Shown here one piece after another: positions 15,412 to 21,573 of a DNA stretch of 23,351 nucleotides. Origin of the DNA: Intrasporangiaceae bacterium (GTDB lineage Bacteria > Actinomycetota > Actinomycetes > Actinomycetales > Dermatophilaceae). A program made the translations under genes and the position numbers. Position 1 is the first letter of the stretch. Each line of letters starts with the position of its first letter. Below the pieces are notes generated by a model. That model saw only the letters and a program-made list of their open reading frames with translations, made no database searches and had not been told where the DNA came from. Location: NCBI GenBank assembly GCA_012518475.1, contig JAAYSB010000241.1, forward strand, positions 1 through 23,351, written 5' to 3'.

Positions 15412-16937
15412 GACGTCTCTCCTTGGGTGGGAATGGCGCGGAGCTGGTCCTTGCGGATCTTGCCGCTGGCTGTCGTGGGCATCTCAGCGATCATCTCGAT
15501 GGTGCGGGGGATCTTGTACCGAGCCAGACGCCCGGACAGGTGGTTCGCGATGGTGTCGACGTCGATGGTCGCTCCTGGCCGTGGACGGACGAAGGCCTTG
15601 GGGACCTCCCCCCACCGCTCGTCGGGGATGCCGACGACGGCGACGGTGTCGACCTCGGGCAGCTCGAGGATGACGGCCTCGATCTCGGCGGGATAGACGT
15701 TCTCGCCACCGGAAATGATCATGTCCTTGAGCCGGTCGGTGATGAAGAGGAAGCCGTCCTCGTCGCGGTACCCCATGTCACCGGAGCGGAACCAGCCGTC
15801 GTCGGTGAGAGCCTGCTCGGTGGCCTCGGGCCGGTTCCAGTAGCCGGCCATGACGTTGGGGCCCTGCGCGAGGATCTCACCGACGGCTCCAGGCTGGACG
15901 TCCTGACCGTCGGCGTCCACGACCCGCAGGTCGGAGAAGAAGTGCGGCAGTCCTGATGAGCCGACGCGCTCGGGCCCGAACCGCGCCGGGAGGCTGGTCG
16001 CGCCGGGAGAGGTCTCGGTCATGCCGTAGCCACAGGTGAACGCCAGACCTCGGTCCTGGTAGGCGTCGACGAGGCGGCGGGTGATTGCCGAGCCGCCGCA
16101 GGTCAGGGTCTGCAGCGAGCTGAGGTCGGTGCTGTCCCAGCGTGGGTGGTCGGCCATCATCTGGAACGTCGTCGGCACTCCGCTGAGCATGGTGATCCCG
16201 TGCTTCTCGATGAGGTCGAGTGCCAGACCTGGGTCGAACTTGGTCTCCAGGACCACGCAGCCACCCTTGAGCAGGACGGGCAGGGTCCCCATCGTCAGGG
16301 ACGCCACGTGGAAGAGCGGCGAGATCATCAGCGCCACCGAGTCGCTCGGCAGGTCGTAGTCGACAAGGACGTTCATGCAGTTCCACGTGATGTTGCCGTG
16401 GGTGAGCACCGCACCCTTGGGTCGTCCCGTGGTCCCTGACGTGTAGAGGATCAGCGCCGGGCCCTCGAGCACGACCGGCTCGTCGATGTGAGCCGAGTCC
16501 GCCGCGGCGATCCCGTCCTCGAACGACTCCGCCTCACCTCCGTCGCCGACAACCACCCGTGCCTCGACCGCGGAGCCCTCGGCTCCACCCACCGCGAGGT
16601 GACTGAGCTCCTCGGCGTGGACGAGGAGTCGGGCCCCGCAGTCCCTGAGGATGTACTGCACCTCAGGCACCGCGAGCCGGGTGTTGATCGGCACGAACAC
16701 CGCGCCGAGCAGACCCGCCGCGAACAGCGTTTGAAGGTAGGCCGGGTGGTTCTCGCCGAGGTAGGCGACTCGGTCGCCCCGCCCGATTCCCTTGCCGCGC
16801 AGGTAGTTCGCCACCCGGTCGACCCGGTCGGCGAGCTGGTCGTGGGTGATGGTCTGGCCGCCGGCGACGAGCGCGGGGCGTCCTGCTGACTTGATCCGGC
16901 GCCGGGTGGGCCAGCTGCCCAGACCTGCGTTGCGCAT
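15408..16937 (-). CDS. AMP-forming acyl-CoA ligase
   Basis: This is a 509-residue class I adenylate-forming enzyme. The P-loop is YTSGTTGRPKG (165-175), the aromatic/adenine motif YGMTET (304-309), the hinge region DRLKDMIISGGENVYP (401-416), and the A10 lysine is Lys493 (ASGKIRKD). It activates a carboxylic acid with ATP and ligates CoA in the cytoplasm. In this operon it would be the entry step, analogous to CouL. The substrate could be an aryl-propanoid, another aryl acid or a fatty acid; it is not decidable from motifs. Start ATG 16937 has AGAGGA nine bases upstream. It lies 36 bp after the MaoC gene and overlaps the amidohydrolase by four bases. Confidence 0.93.
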   Translation of the reverse strand: MRNAGLGSWPTRRRIKSAGRPALVAGGQTITHDQLADRVDRVANYLRGKGIGRGDRVAYLGENHPAYLQTLFAAGLLGAVFVPINTRLAVPEVQYILRDCGARLLVHAEELSHLAVGGAEGSAVEARVVVGDGGEAESFEDGIAAADSAHIDEPVVLEGPALILYTSGTTGRPKGAVLTHGNITWNCMNVLVDYDLPSDSVALMISPLFHVASLTMGTLPVLLKGGCVVLETKFDPGLALDLIEKHGITMLSGVPTTFQMMADHPRWDSTDLSSLQTLTCGGSAITRRLVDAYQDRGLAFTCGYGMTETSPGATSLPARFGPERVGSSGLPHFFSDLRVVDADGQDVQPGAVGEILAQGPNVMAGYWNRPEATEQALTDDGWFRSGDMGYRDEDGFLFITDRLKDMIISGGENVYPAEIEAVILELPEVDTVAVVGIPDERWGEVPKAFVRPRPGATIDVDTIANHLSGRLARYKIPRTIEMIAEMPTTASGKIRKDQLRAIPTQGETS

Positions 16938-16973
16938 ACCGATCGGTCCTCTCAGGTCGAGGAGGCCTGGGGC

Positions 16974-17429
16974 TCAGGCGTAGAAGCGGTAGAGCGAGCG
17001 GGTGACGGCTGCCGGCTTCTCGGAGCCCTCGACCTCGATCGTCTGGTCGACGGTGAGCTGGATGCCGCCGCCACCGACCGGAGTGGCCTCGACGATCGTC
17101 GCCGCCATGCGCACGCGGGCGCCGGCCTTGACCGGAGAGATGAAGCGGACCTTGTCCAGGCCGTAGTTCACCTTGGTCTTGACGCCCTCGACGTCGAGCA
17201 GCTCGGTCCACATGGGCACGGCGAGCGACAGGGTGAGGAACCCGTGGGCGATCGGAGCACCGAAGGGGCTCTCGGCCGTGGCCCGCTCGGGGTCGACGTG
17301 GATCCACTGGTGATCGTCGGTGGCGTCGGCGAAGGTGTTGATGCGGTCCTGGGTCACCTCGTACCAGCTCGAGGTGCCGAGGTCACGGCCGGACAGCTCC
17401 TTGGCCTCGTCGAAGGTCACGGTCAGCAT
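16974..17429 (-). CDS. MaoC-like (R)-specific enoyl-CoA hydratase
   Basis: This 151-residue single hot-dog protein has the MaoC hydratase dyad in ADATDDHQWIHVDPERA (Asp39, His44) and the following PIAHGFLTLSL. It hydrates a trans-2-enoyl-CoA to the 3-hydroxyacyl-CoA, the step before the SDR dehydrogenase encoded upstream. Start ATG 17429 is chosen on AAGGAG at the correct distance and a family-like N-terminus; the frame is open to 17501 without such support. It resembles CouM in pathway position, although the CouM homology itself is not verified. It lies 83 bp after the SDR stop, across a small hairpin. Confidence 0.91.
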   Translation of the reverse strand: MLTVTFDEAKELSGRDLGTSSWYEVTQDRINTFADATDDHQWIHVDPERATAESPFGAPIAHGFLTLSLAVPMWTELLDVEGVKTKVNYGLDKVRFISPVKAGARVRMAATIVEATPVGGGGIQLTVDQTIEVEGSEKPAAVTRSLYRFYA

Positions 17430-17504
17430 GGAAGTCTCCTTGGAAGTCTTGGGTTGATCAGGGGTATGCGTCGCGCACCCCGGCACGACGCGGTGGGTCA
17501 TGGG

Positions 17505-17523
17505 AGCGCGGCTCAGCCGCGCT
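17505..17523. repeat. Perfect hairpin centred on the SDR stop codon
   Basis: AGCGCGGC (17505-17512) and GCCGCGCT (17516-17523) pair perfectly, and the three-base loop is the stop codon TGA on the minus strand. No T-tract follows, so it is not a standard terminator. It could limit downstream transcription or protect the mRNA 3' end between SDR and MaoC. Confidence 0.6.
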
Positions 17524-18430
17524 GCAGCTCCTCCGGGAGCGGCGGGAACTTCTCACCCACCGACTGCGAGTTGGCCGTGATCTCGTCGGCGATGCCGGCA
17601 AGATCCTCCGCGGACCAGCCGCCGTCCTGGAAGCGGGTGTCCACCGGCTCAGGGTGCGACCAGACCTGCAGGCGGTCACCACCGACACCGATCGCCTGGC
17701 CGGTGATTCCGGCGGCAGCATCGGAGACGAGGAACGTGATGAGGCCGCAGGCGTCGTCCGGGGTGCCGAAGCCGAGGTCCTTGCGGAAGAAGTCGGGCAT
17801 GGTCTCGCCCTTGTCCATCGCCTCGATCGCCGCCGCGAAGTAGGGCACGGTGCGGGTCATCTCGGTGGCAGCCACCGGCACGACAGCGTTGACGGTGACG
17901 CCGGCCCGCTTCATCTCCATGGCCCAGGTGCGGACCATTCCGACGATGCCGGCCTTGGCGGCGGCGTAGTTGGTCTGGCCGAAGTTGCCGCGCTGCCCGG
18001 TCGGGGACCCGATGGTCACGATGCGACCCGGGACCTCGTTCTCCTTGAAGTAGGCATAGGCGGCCCGCACGCAGGTGAAGGTGCCGCGCAGGTGCACGTT
18101 GATGACGGTTTCGAAGTCATCGTCGGTCATCTTGAGGATCGACTTGTCGCGCAGTACGCCGGCGTTCGTCACCAGGGCGTCCAGGCGGCCGAACTGCTCC
18201 ACCGCGGCAGCGACGAGCTTGTCCGCCGTCTCGGTCGGACCGACCGGAGCCGCGACCGCATAGGCGCGACCGCCGGCAGCGGTGATCTCATCGACGACGG
18301 ACTGCGCGGCAGCCTCATCCACGTCATTGACGACGACCGCAGACCCAGCCGCGGCGAGCGCCTTGGCATAGGCAGCCCCGAGGCCGCGTCCCGAACCCGT
18401 CACAATCGTGACCTTGCCATCCAGCATCAT
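17513..18430 (-). CDS. SDR-family 3-hydroxyacyl-CoA dehydrogenase-like oxidoreductase
   Basis: The 305-residue protein is a classical short-chain dehydrogenase: cofactor motif TGSGRGLG (11-18), NAG (89-91) and the catalytic Ser142, Tyr155, Lys159 (YAAAKAG). Asp37 after the second strand (VVVNDVD) suggests NAD(H). It is longer than a typical 250-residue SDR, with a C-terminal extension (about 255-305) like the dehydrogenase domain of multifunctional enzyme type 2. That fits oxidation of 3-hydroxyacyl-CoA, the step after the MaoC hydratase; CouN is the analogue. ATG 18430 is preferred because GGAG lies seven bases upstream; GTG 18436 and ATG 18427 are alternatives. It is the first gene of the long minus-strand run. 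Confidence 0.9.
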   Translation of the reverse strand: MMLDGKVTIVTGSGRGLGAAYAKALAAAGSAVVVNDVDEAAAQSVVDEITAAGGRAYAVAAPVGPTETADKLVAAAVEQFGRLDALVTNAGVLRDKSILKMTDDDFETVINVHLRGTFTCVRAAYAYFKENEVPGRIVTIGSPTGQRGNFGQTNYAAAKAGIVGMVRTWAMEMKRAGVTVNAVVPVAATEMTRTVPYFAAAIEAMDKGETMPDFFRKDLGFGTPDDACGLITFLVSDAAAGITGQAIGVGGDRLQVWSHPEPVDTRFQDGGWSAEDLAGIADEITANSQSVGEKFPPLPEELQRG

Positions 18431-18473
18431 TGCCACACTCCATCGCTCACCCGCTTGCGCGGCCGGTCAAGTC

Positions 18474-18520
18474 GCCTCTCATCCTTGACCAATTCGTTGA
18501 ACTTGTCAATCATTACGTTA
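18474..18520. promoter_or_regulatory. Overlapping divergent promoters with a 25-bp imperfect palindrome
   Basis: Minus-strand promoter for the SDR operon: TTGACA (18509-18504), 17-bp spacer, AAGGAT (18486-18481). Plus-strand promoter for the MarR gene: TTGACC (18485-18490), 17-bp spacer, AATCAT (18508-18513). The imperfect palindrome 18485-18509 (TTGAC..TTC...GAA..GTCAA, nine of twelve pairs matching) lies across both. A further GGTCAAG at 18465-18471 mirrors CTTGACC at 18484-18490. This is the natural candidate operator for the adjacent MarR protein. Confidence 0.65.
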
Positions 18521-18546
18521 GGCATCTTTGTGAGAGGATGTGCCCC

Positions 18547-19038
18547 GTGAAGAAGACCGACGCCACCGCACCGGCGGGTCCGCCCCGTGACACCGATGAG
18601 CTGTGGTCGTCGACCCTCGCCGCAGAGACTCCGTTCCTCCTGGCCCGGGCCCGGGCACTCGTGGTCAAGGGGTCCAACCAGGTGCTCCGGGAGCTCGGCC
18701 TGAACGTGCGCACCTTCTCCCTGCTGTGGCTGACGACCGAGGACTACTCCCCCACCCAGCGCCAGCTGAGCGACTTCCTCGACCTCGACCCGAGCCAGAT
18801 CGTTGCCCTCATCGACAGCCTCGAGAGCCAGGGCCTGGTCGAGCGTCGACTCAACCCCGCCGACCGCCGGATGCGTCAGATTGTCGCCACCACCCGGGGC
18901 CGGAAGCTGCTCACCAAGGCCCGCGCAGCAGTGGACGAGTCGACGGCCCGCACTCTCGGCGCCCTGTCCGCGGATCAGCAGGACCAGCTCCGGGAGCTCC
19001 TCCTCGCCGTCAACCAGGCGACCCCGTACTACGAGTAG
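18547..19038 (+). CDS. MarR-family transcriptional regulator
   Basis: This 163-residue winged-helix regulator has an N-terminal dimerisation helix region, then the HTH TQRQLSDFLDLDPSQIVALIDSLE and the wing with the signature NPADRRMRQIVATTRG. GTG 18547 is chosen on AGAGGA nine bases upstream; ATG 18538 in the same frame is possible. It is divergent from the SDR operon, with a palindrome over both promoters. It therefore probably represses the operon and itself until an inducer binds. In the cou system the MarR repressor CouR responds to the CoA thioester of the substrate. By analogy the effector here may be an acyl-CoA, which is inference. Confidence 0.9.
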   Translation: MKKTDATAPAGPPRDTDELWSSTLAAETPFLLARARALVVKGSNQVLRELGLNVRTFSLLWLTTEDYSPTQRQLSDFLDLDPSQIVALIDSLESQGLVERRLNPADRRMRQIVATTRGRKLLTKARAAVDESTARTLGALSADQQDQLRELLLAVNQATPYYE

Positions 19039-19055
19039 CCCCTGCCGACTGGCTC

Positions 19056-19493
19056 CTACGTCGCGTCGACGACAAGGGTCTCCATCACCGAGCGAGTGCG
19101 CTCCGGGATCGGGGTCGGGCGTCGGGTCGTCTTGTCGACGAAGACGTGGACGAAGCGGCCCTCCGCGATGAGGGTGCCGTCGCCCCTCGTCATGGCGAGC
19201 TCCCACGTGACGCTCGAGGTGCCGAGCCTGCCGACCCGCAGCCCGATCTCGAGGGTGTCGGGGTACTCGGCCGACTCGAGATAGCGGCAGCCTGACTCGA
19301 CGCAGAGTCCGATCGGGGCGTCGCTGTCCGGCGAGATCGTGAGCCCCGCGTGCTCGATCATCCAGGCGTTGATGACCGTGTCCATCGCGAGGTAGTGCAC
19401 GGTGTTGTTCACGTGACCGTAGATGTCGTTGTCGTTCCACCTGGTCTGGAACGGTGCGCGGTGCGGATAGCCGGCCAGGGCGTTCTCTGCCAT
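19056..19493 (-). CDS. 4HBT-type hot-dog acyl-CoA thioesterase
   Basis: The protein has 145 residues. The signature RWNDNDIYGHVNN at 18-30 is the catalytic Asp region of 4-hydroxybenzoyl-CoA thioesterase-like hot-dog enzymes, followed by the conserved long helix. It would hydrolyse an acyl-CoA to the free acid. ATG 19493 is preferred because AGGA lies eight bases upstream; ATG 19502 is possible. It converges with the MarR gene with only 17 bp between stops. It may spill over CoA thioesters of the neighbouring pathway, but it is in its own transcription unit. Confidence 0.86.
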   Translation of the reverse strand: MAENALAGYPHRAPFQTRWNDNDIYGHVNNTVHYLAMDTVINAWMIEHAGLTISPDSDAPIGLCVESGCRYLESAEYPDTLEIGLRVGRLGTSSVTWELAMTRGDGTLIAEGRFVHVFVDKTTRRPTPIPERTRSVMETLVVDAT

Positions 19494-19588
19494 GCCGCCC
19501 ATCCTGCCAGCGCCGGCACCCGCGTCGCGCAGAAGTCCCTGGCTGACAGACCACGGGACGGACGACATCCGAGGAAGGAGCGACCTCC

Positions 19589-20536
19589 TCAGCGCACGGC
19601 AAGAACCGAACGTCGCTGCGCGTCCCGCTTCGCCTCGGCCACGTGACGGGCAATCGAGACCGGATCGTCCAACTCCCTCCAGACGATCCGCACGAACTCG
19701 TAGCCGAGCCGCCGGATCCTCTTCTCGCGGTCCTTATCTGCACCGATCGCGACCTTGCCCTCGATGCCCTCGTACTTCATCAGGCCGTCGAACTCGACGA
19801 CCACGCAGCCGTCGACGAGGAAGTCGACCCGCCCGAGCAGGGTGCGACCTTCGCGCACCTCGAACTGCGGGATCACAGCGAAACCGGCATCGAGCAGGAT
19901 GATCCTGGTCCTGCTCTCCCCGATCGACTCCGAGCGGGCATCGGCTGCTTCGACGGCGGCCCGAACCCGACGACGCCTCGCTGCCGGCACCAGCTCGACT
20001 GCAGCCGCCAGGCCCTCGATCGTGCACTTGCCGAGATGCAGCGCGCTGTCCATCGCGCACACTCCGGCCTCAAAGCCATCCCTGGCAGCAACCTGCACGC
20101 ACGCGGCCTCCGCGCCGACAAGCCGGACGTCGCCGTAGCGGTAGGTGTCCGCGTCACTCTGGGAGAGCAGCCTCATCCCACCCCGGACAGCCTGCGGCCC
20201 GGACTGGCTCTCCACGACAACCACGTCCCGCGGTGCCTTGAAGAACGAGATGCCGTGCAGAGCCAGTGCGGAATGATGACTCGCCCGATCCGGAAGCCCG
20301 CGCGGCCGCGGAGGACGACTCCGCAGCACCGCGTGAACGCGAAGCCGGTACTGGGCGTCGGGACTGGCGGCCGCATACACGTCCGAAAGCACGTATGCAC
20401 GGTGACGCAGTCGCGTCACCTGCCCACTCCTCACCAACGCTGTGAGGTCGTTTCCCGTGAGGCCGAGGCGGGTCGCCTCCTCGAAGGTGAACACCCCTTC
20501 CTGCATCGCAGCCATCGTCCGAAGTCGCAAATCCAT
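19589..20536 (-). CDS. AbiEi-like winged-helix plus DUF559-type nuclease-fold protein
   Basis: The 315-residue protein has an N-terminal winged-helix segment (about 10-55, EEATRLGLTGNDLTALVRSG) of the AbiEi antitoxin type. It also has a C-terminal DUF559/Vsr-like region: ESRT (207-210), GRVDFLVDG (235-243), VVVEFDG (246-251) and LGYEFVRIVW. The spaced acidic residues (Asp238, Glu248, Asp250) resemble a PD-(D/E)xK nuclease core. Such proteins are very common and multi-copy in actinobacteria. There is no AbiEii toxin partner next to it, so a toxin-antitoxin role is unsupported. ATG 20536 lacks a clear ribosome binding site; in-frame ATGs at 20515 and 20506 are alternatives. Confidence 0.82.
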   Translation of the reverse strand: MDLRLRTMAAMQEGVFTFEEATRLGLTGNDLTALVRSGQVTRLRHRAYVLSDVYAAASPDAQYRLRVHAVLRSRPPRPRGLPDRASHHSALALHGISFFKAPRDVVVVESQSGPQAVRGGMRLLSQSDADTYRYGDVRLVGAEAACVQVAARDGFEAGVCAMDSALHLGKCTIEGLAAAVELVPAARRRRVRAAVEAADARSESIGESRTRIILLDAGFAVIPQFEVREGRTLLGRVDFLVDGCVVVEFDGLMKYEGIEGKVAIGADKDREKRIRRLGYEFVRIVWRELDDPVSIARHVAEAKRDAQRRSVLAVR

Positions 20537-20842
20537 GGCTGCCAGTCTGTGCTATTTGCCGCTGTTTGACATCGATCCACATCGTTCAGTGTGGATAAGT
20601 GGATAACTGCCGTCCCTGCGTTGTCGGCTGCTCCGCCCACTGTCGCGCAATCCGGCTGACGTCGTCTGGTCCGCATCCTGTCGGCAATTGCCGACACCGC
20701 GCGGAGGGAACGACGGAGGACGGAGTAGGCGACCACCAGCGGACTAGGCGACCTCAGCTGAGGAAGCGACGCGGACGTCGGTGACACCCGGAGAAGTCGG
20801 CCAGACGAAGGGCCAGCGGGCAGGGAGATTCCGCGGGAACGG
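20537..20842. other. Gene-free intergenic region with palindromes and short direct repeats
   Basis: No family-like gene is seen on either strand. It holds tandem GTGGATAA (20591-20598, 20599-20606), the first being part of a consensus DnaA-box 9-mer. It also holds a perfect 18-bp palindrome TGTCGGCAATTGCCGACA (20679-20696), near-identical 13-mers GGAGTAGGCGACC/GGACTAGGCGACC (about 20722-20753), and the 12-bp palindrome CCTCAGCTGAGG (20752-20763). The first 60 bp are less GC-rich and should contain the promoter of the AbiEi-like gene. Confidence 0.6.
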
Positions 20843-20873
20843 CGAAGGGCCCCGGGGGAACCGGGGCCCTTCG
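20843..20873 (-). terminator. Strong hairpin downstream of tRNA-Tyr
   Basis: Perfect 13-bp arms (20843-20855 and 20861-20873, CGAAGGGCCCCGG and its complement) flank a five-base loop, starting nine bases after the tRNA-Tyr 3' end. A T-tract is missing, as is common in high-GC actinobacteria. It probably ends the tRNA transcript. Confidence 0.75.
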
Positions 20874-20881
20874 TCTGCGGG

Positions 20882-20962
20882 TGGCAGGTGCAGGATTCGA
20901 ACCTGCGTAGCTTTCGCGATGGATTTACAGTCCACTTCCATTGGCCGCTCGGACAACCTGCC
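20882..20962 (-). tRNA. tRNA-Tyr (anticodon GTA)
   Basis: On the minus strand the gene runs from GGCAGGT (20962-20956) to the pairing ACCTGCC (20889-20883) plus discriminator A. The anticodon GUA is at 20928-20926, in GGACTGTAAATCC. It has a long class II variable arm and the T-loop GGTTCGAATCC. CCA is not encoded. Its 81 nt suit bacterial tRNA-Tyr. Confidence 0.95.
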
Positions 20963-20969
20963 TGGTGCG

Positions 20970-20999
20970 CATGGAAGGATAGCAAGTCAGCACCGGTCT
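20970..20999 (-). promoter_or_regulatory. Candidate promoter of tRNA-Tyr
   Basis: On the minus strand, TATCCT (20981-20976) is a good -10, preceded 18 bp upstream by the weak -35 TTCGGC. Transcription would start a few bases before the tRNA 5' end at 20962. Confidence 0.4.
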
Positions 21000-21065
21000 G
21001 CCGAAATCGAGCGGGCCGGCCAACGGTACGAACCACACCGATCCCCCACGAGAAGGAGTCCGACC

Positions 21066-21560
21066 ATGGCTGACAGCAGCTTCGACGTCGTGAGCAAGTT
21101 CGACAAGCAGGAGGTCGCCAACGCGGTGAACACCGCCGCCAAGGAGATCGCCAACCGCTACGACTTCAAGAACGTCGGCGCGAGCGTGGAGCTCTCGGGT
21201 GAGGTCATCAAGATGGAGGCCAACACCGAGGAGCGCTGCAAGGCCGTCCTCGATGTCGTCCAGACCTGGCTCGTCAAGCGCGGAGTCTCCCTCAAGCACC
21301 TCGACGTCCCCGAGGCCGGGCCACGCCTGTCCGGCAAGGAGTACAAGCTCGACGCCCCACTCAAGGAGGGCATCTCGAGCGAGAACGCCAAGAAGGTCAC
21401 CAAGCTGATCCGCGACGAGGGTCCGAAGTCGGTCAAGACCCAGATCCAGGGCGACGAGATCCGCGTGACGTCCAAGTCCCGCGATGACCTCCAGGCCGTG
21501 CAGCGGCTCCTCAAGGAGGCCGACTTCGACTTCGCTGTGAGCTTCACGAACTACCGCTGA
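21066..21560 (+). CDS. yajQ: YajQ-family nucleotide-binding protein
   Basis: At 164 residues it has the normal size of the YajQ family (two ferredoxin-like domains). Family segments seen are SSFDVVSKFDKQEV at the start, TAAKEIANRYDFKN, KEGISSENAKKVTKLIRDEG, VTSKSRDDLQAVQ and the C-terminal DFDFAVSFTNYR. YajQ proteins bind nucleotides; some bind cyclic di-GMP and act in gene control (Xanthomonas homologues), but the actinobacterial role is not established. ATG 21066 has AGAAGGAG upstream. The MFS gene starts 13 bp after its stop, so the two may be cotranscribed. Confidence 0.95.
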   Translation: MADSSFDVVSKFDKQEVANAVNTAAKEIANRYDFKNVGASVELSGEVIKMEANTEERCKAVLDVVQTWLVKRGVSLKHLDVPEAGPRLSGKEYKLDAPLKEGISSENAKKVTKLIRDEGPKSVKTQIQGDEIRVTSKSRDDLQAVQRLLKEADFDFAVSFTNYR

Positions 21561-21573
21561 TCCGCTGACTCAC

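Noticed and set aside
18427..19743. A 438-residue minus-strand open frame
   Set aside because: It runs antisense through the MarR gene and out of frame through the thioesterase. It has arginine/proline-rich composition typical of high-GC shadow frames and no family resemblance.
19589..20536. A type IV AbiE toxin-antitoxin system
   Set aside because: Only the AbiEi-like/DUF559 gene is present. Its neighbours are a thioesterase and a tRNA, with no AbiEii nucleotidyltransferase.
20590..20606. Chromosomal replication origin
   Set aside because: Only two adjacent DnaA-box-like 9-mers, no AT-rich unwinding region, and no dnaA, dnaN or other origin-linked genes nearby.
20882..20962. Integration (att) site at tRNA-Tyr
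   Set aside because: No integrase gene and no repeat of the tRNA 3' end within the window.
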